64,000 nucleotides of DNA from Clostridia bacterium (GTDB lineage Bacteria; Bacillota; Clostridia; Lachnospirales; Lachnospiraceae): contig CAJTHL010000008.1 of NCBI GenBank assembly GCA_910576205.1, forward strand, positions 115,406-179,405. Direction: 5' to 3'. Below the pieces are notes generated by a model. The model did no database searches. It saw nothing but the letters and a program-made list of their open reading frames with translations, and was not told the DNA's origin. A program made the translations under genes and the position numbers. This document shows positions 61,988 through 64,000 of this stretch, piece by piece (positions within the stretch are counted from its first letter, which is position 1; each line of letters begins with the position of its first letter).

Positions 61988-62482
61988 TTGAGACAGGAAT
62001 TATTACAGAAAAAGGTTGAGGAAAAGATTCTGGATTCCTATGAGGATCTATACCGGCTGGCCTATTCCTATGTGCGAAATGCGGACGATGCCATGGATAT
62101 TGTCCAGGAAAGCGTTTACAAAGCCATGAAAAACGCAGGCCGCATGAAGGAGGAGGGATATATAGCCACATGGTTATGGAGAATTACTGTGAACACAGCC
62201 ATAGATTTTATCCGGAAAAACCGCAGGGAGGTAGCCACGGAGACATTTTACGAGACAGGAAAAGAGGATACCTATGCGGATGTGGATACCATAGAGGCCC
62301 TGGAGGTCCTGGATGACAGGGAGCGGGCGGTGGTGGTGCTGCGCTTCTTTGAGGACCGGAAGATCCAGGAGGTGGCGGAGATTCTCAATGAGAACGTCAA
62401 CACGGTAAAAAGCATTTTGTACCGCAGTCTGAAGAAGCTGAAGGTGGAGCTGGCAAAGGGGGATGCGCTTTATGAGGGATAA
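61988..62482 (+). CDS. sigV: ECF sigma factor, SigV-like
   Basis: 164 residues. Region 2 (YEDLYRLAYSYVRNADDAMDIVQESVYKAMKNAGRMKEEGYIATWLWRITVNTAIDFIRKNRR) and region 4 (LDDRERAVVVLRFFEDRKIQEVAEILNENVNTVKSILYRSLKKLK) are complete. TTG at 61988 follows GGAGAGGAGG by 7 nt. An ATG at 61958 lies in the promoter -10 and is not expected to be transcribed. The downstream RsiV-like anti-sigma gene overlaps by 11 bp, so the pair should be the lysozyme-responsive system described in Bacillus and Clostridioides. Confidence 0.88.
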   Translation: MRQELLQKKVEEKILDSYEDLYRLAYSYVRNADDAMDIVQESVYKAMKNAGRMKEEGYIATWLWRITVNTAIDFIRKNRREVATETFYETGKEDTYADVDTIEALEVLDDRERAVVVLRFFEDRKIQEVAEILNENVNTVKSILYRSLKKLKVELAKGDALYEG

Positions 62483-63422
62483 GAGGCTGGAGCATATGAG
62501 AGAGGACTATACACAGATTGAGATTCCAAAGGAACTGAGAGGAAAGGTGGAGGGCGCAATGGCAAGAGCAAAGAAGGAACAGAATGTAACGGCATATGAG
62601 AGAAGCGGAAGAGACGGAGAGAGACGCCCCAAAAGAAAGGCGGCAGTCTGGATCACAAGGGCGGCCGGCGCGGTTGTGGCGGCTATGCTGGTGGTAACGG
62701 TTCTGGCCAATACCAACGCGGATGTGGCTTATGCTATGGAAAAAATCCCCGTCCTGGGGGCCTTTGTGAAGGTGGTGACTTTCCGCAGCTATGAGAGAAA
62801 GGACAACAACATGGAGGCGGACATCAAGGCGCCGGAGATCCGCGTGGAAAACTCTGAGGGCGAGGTACTTGAGGAGACTACAGAAGACCTGAACAGGAAA
62901 ATCCAGGAATATACGGATGAGCTGATCGCTATGTATGAAGCAGATGTGGAGGCGGCCGGCGGAGAGGGGCATGAATCCGTGGAGCTGGATTACAGCGTAG
63001 TGACGGACAACGACAAGCTTTTCTCTATCCGTTTCAACCAGCTGATTATCATGGCCAGCGGATCGGAATCCATTCGCATCTACCATGTGGATAAGGCTAC
63101 GGGGAAGGTTATCACCCTGGAGGGGCTGTTCCGGGATGGCGCGGATTATGTGAAGGCCATATCGGAGAATATCAAGGAACAGATGAAGGCAAGGATGGCG
63201 GAAGATGAAAATAAGATCTACTGGGTGGACAACGTCGATATGCCGGAGCTGAATTTTCAGCAGATCAAGGAGGACGCCACATTCTATGTAAATGAGACGG
63301 GCCGTCTGGTGATTGTATTCGATGAGTATGAGGTTGCCCCCGGGTATATGGGATACCAGGAATTTGAAATTCCCACAGAAGTGGTGGAGGATATCGTGAA
63401 GGAAGGCTATCTGGAGGCGTAA
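62472..63422 (+). CDS. rsiV: RsiV-like anti-sigma factor
   Basis: 316 residues. A cytoplasmic anti-sigma part of about 55 residues (YTQIEIPKELRGKVEGAM, rich in Arg/Lys), one transmembrane helix (about 60-82), and a large outer domain. The outer domain ends with RLVIVFDEYEVAPGYMGYQEFEIP, characteristic of the DUF3298 domain that binds lysozyme in B. subtilis RsiV. The system would release SigV by proteolysis when lysozyme is present. ATG at 62472 has AAAGGGGG 9 nt upstream; ATG 62463 is closer but poorly spaced. It overlaps sigV. Confidence 0.88.
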   Translation: MRDKRLEHMREDYTQIEIPKELRGKVEGAMARAKKEQNVTAYERSGRDGERRPKRKAAVWITRAAGAVVAAMLVVTVLANTNADVAYAMEKIPVLGAFVKVVTFRSYERKDNNMEADIKAPEIRVENSEGEVLEETTEDLNRKIQEYTDELIAMYEADVEAAGGEGHESVELDYSVVTDNDKLFSIRFNQLIIMASGSESIRIYHVDKATGKVITLEGLFRDGADYVKAISENIKEQMKARMAEDENKIYWVDNVDMPELNFQQIKEDATFYVNETGRLVIVFDEYEVAPGYMGYQEFEIPTEVVEDIVKEGYLEA

Positions 63423-63479
63423 ACAAAAGGAAGCATGCCTGGAGAACCTGGTAAAACGCAGGAAAATACAAGAAAAATA

Positions 63480-63516
63480 CAGCCCACCCGTAAAACAGCG
63501 GGTGGGCTGTGCTTTA
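63480..63516 (+). terminator. rsiV terminator
   Basis: CAGCCCACCCG (63480-63490) pairs perfectly with CGGGTGGGCTG (63499-63509), followed by TGCTTT. Confidence 0.85.
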
Positions 63517-63523
63517 TCCATTA

Positions 63524-64000
63524 TGGGTAGTGTAAAATAGTTTGTGTCTTTGGAAAAAAATGGCTCCTTTTAGGTAAGAATTCAGATATGACAATTCTTA
63601 TCGAAAAGGAGTATTTTTATGGCGGTAGCTAAGGAGCAAATTCGACAGATTATTTCTGAAAACAACATTTCCAGCGTTGCGGATGTCTATTCCCTGCTTA
63701 GGGAAAGCTTTAAAGACATCCTGCAGGAACTCATGGAAGCGGAACTGGACGCTTCCCTCGGTTATGAAAAAAATCAGAAGGGAGATTTGGCCACTTCCAA
63801 CAAACGGAATGGCCATTCTCCTAAGACCCTGAAAAGTCAGTATGGGGAATTCCAGGTAGATGTCCCCAGGGATCGGAACGGGGAGTTTGAACCCAAGCTG
63901 ATTCCCAAATACCAGCGCGACATATCCGGCATTGAAGAAAAGGTCATCTCCTTGTACGCCCGCGGGATGAGCACACGGGATATCCATGACCAGCTAAAGG
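63524..64000 (+). mobile_element. IS256-family insertion sequence, left end
   Basis: The visible left part runs to the window edge. The terminal inverted repeat should lie near 63526-63555 (GGGTAGTGTAAAATAG, then TTTGTGTCTTT); the exact end and any target duplication cannot be set with only one end. The transposase gene starts at 63619. Confidence 0.75.
63619..64000 (+). CDS. IS256-family transposase, N-terminal part
   Basis: 127 residues are visible and the frame is open to the edge. AVAKEQIRQIISENNISSVADVYSLLRESFKDILQELMEAELDASLGY and SPKTLKSQYGEFQVDVPRDRNGEFEPKLIPKYQRDISGIEEKVISLYARGMSTRDIHDQL are classic IS256/Mutator N-terminal blocks. The DDE catalytic domain lies beyond the window. 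AAAAGGAG precedes the ATG. Whether the rest is intact cannot be judged here. Confidence 0.94.
   Translation, partial: MAVAKEQIRQIISENNISSVADVYSLLRESFKDILQELMEAELDASLGYEKNQKGDLATSNKRNGHSPKTLKSQYGEFQVDVPRDRNGEFEPKLIPKYQRDISGIEEKVISLYARGMSTRDIHDQLK

Noticed and set aside
62397..63521. Minus-strand open frame opposite rsiV
   Set aside because: It crosses the rsiV terminator and has no ribosome site or motif; RsiV on the plus strand is well supported.

Overview
The window reads as chromosome of a Gram-positive, GC-rich anaerobe of the Lachnospiraceae type (Clostridium cluster XIVa). The support is indirect: strong AGGAGG ribosome sites, a zinc-type L33, secE-nusG-rplKA and rpoBC order with clostridial-style leaders, uxuAB, TRAP and GPH transporters, FabK instead of FabI, and a SigV/RsiV pair. 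No rRNA, tRNA, CRISPR array or prophage structural gene was seen. The right edge enters an IS256-family insertion sequence.

Layout. 1-4.5 kb: ribose-type sugar operon (end of a PfkB kinase, D-ribose pyranase, lipoprotein binding protein, permease, double ATPase). 4.6-10.4 kb: D-2-hydroxyacid dehydrogenase, a chemoreceptor on the minus strand, and uxuA-uxuB for hexuronate breakdown. 10.4-23.5 kb: the information-processing block rpmG-secE-nusG-rplK-rplA, rplJ-rplL, then rpoB-rpoC, with three small membrane-protein genes lying between rplL and rpoB. 23.6-30.4 kb: a URO-D-fold protein, a CdaR-type regulator, glycerate kinase and a TRAP transporter, which looks like a sugar-acid/glycerate module. 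30.4-35.6 kb: an AGCS symporter, a small HPr-like protein, a metallo-beta-lactamase-fold hydrolase, an MFS carrier and a SleB-type wall hydrolase. 35.6-43.7 kb: DeoR regulator and a complete lipoate-dependent 2-oxoacid dehydrogenase complex (E2 with three lipoyl domains, E3, fused E1 alpha-beta) followed by lipoate-protein ligase. 43.7-50.1 kb: VanZ-like protein, a probable ATC-hydrolase-family protein, GPH symporter, cysteine desulfidase, CBS/CorC membrane protein, and an odd secreted Asp/His-rich protein. 50.2-57.9 kb: two-component system and a MacAB-like exporter. 58-63.4 kb: fabK-fabZ, a DAACS symporter, a solitary DNA methyltransferase and sigV-rsiV.

The most interesting signal is a family of four diverged, roughly 90-nt structured elements (200-289, 30607-30696, 38480-38572, 44983-45073). 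Each lies 23 or 24 nt upstream of the start codon of an unrelated metabolic or transport gene. They share an outer stem with compensatory base changes and an inner GGAAGGATTTC/GAAATTCTTCC-type stem. I cannot match them to an RNA class I know; they look like a cis-acting leader RNA family. Other points worth attention are duplicated L1-type binding hairpins before rplK and rplA, a 10-bp phased triple operator before the DeoR gene, a promoter that seems to make a leaderless sleB mRNA, the Tyr/Asp repeat in the sensor kinase, and an ECF promoter that decides the sigV start codon. All positions and pairings were read by eye; nothing was searched or folded by software.
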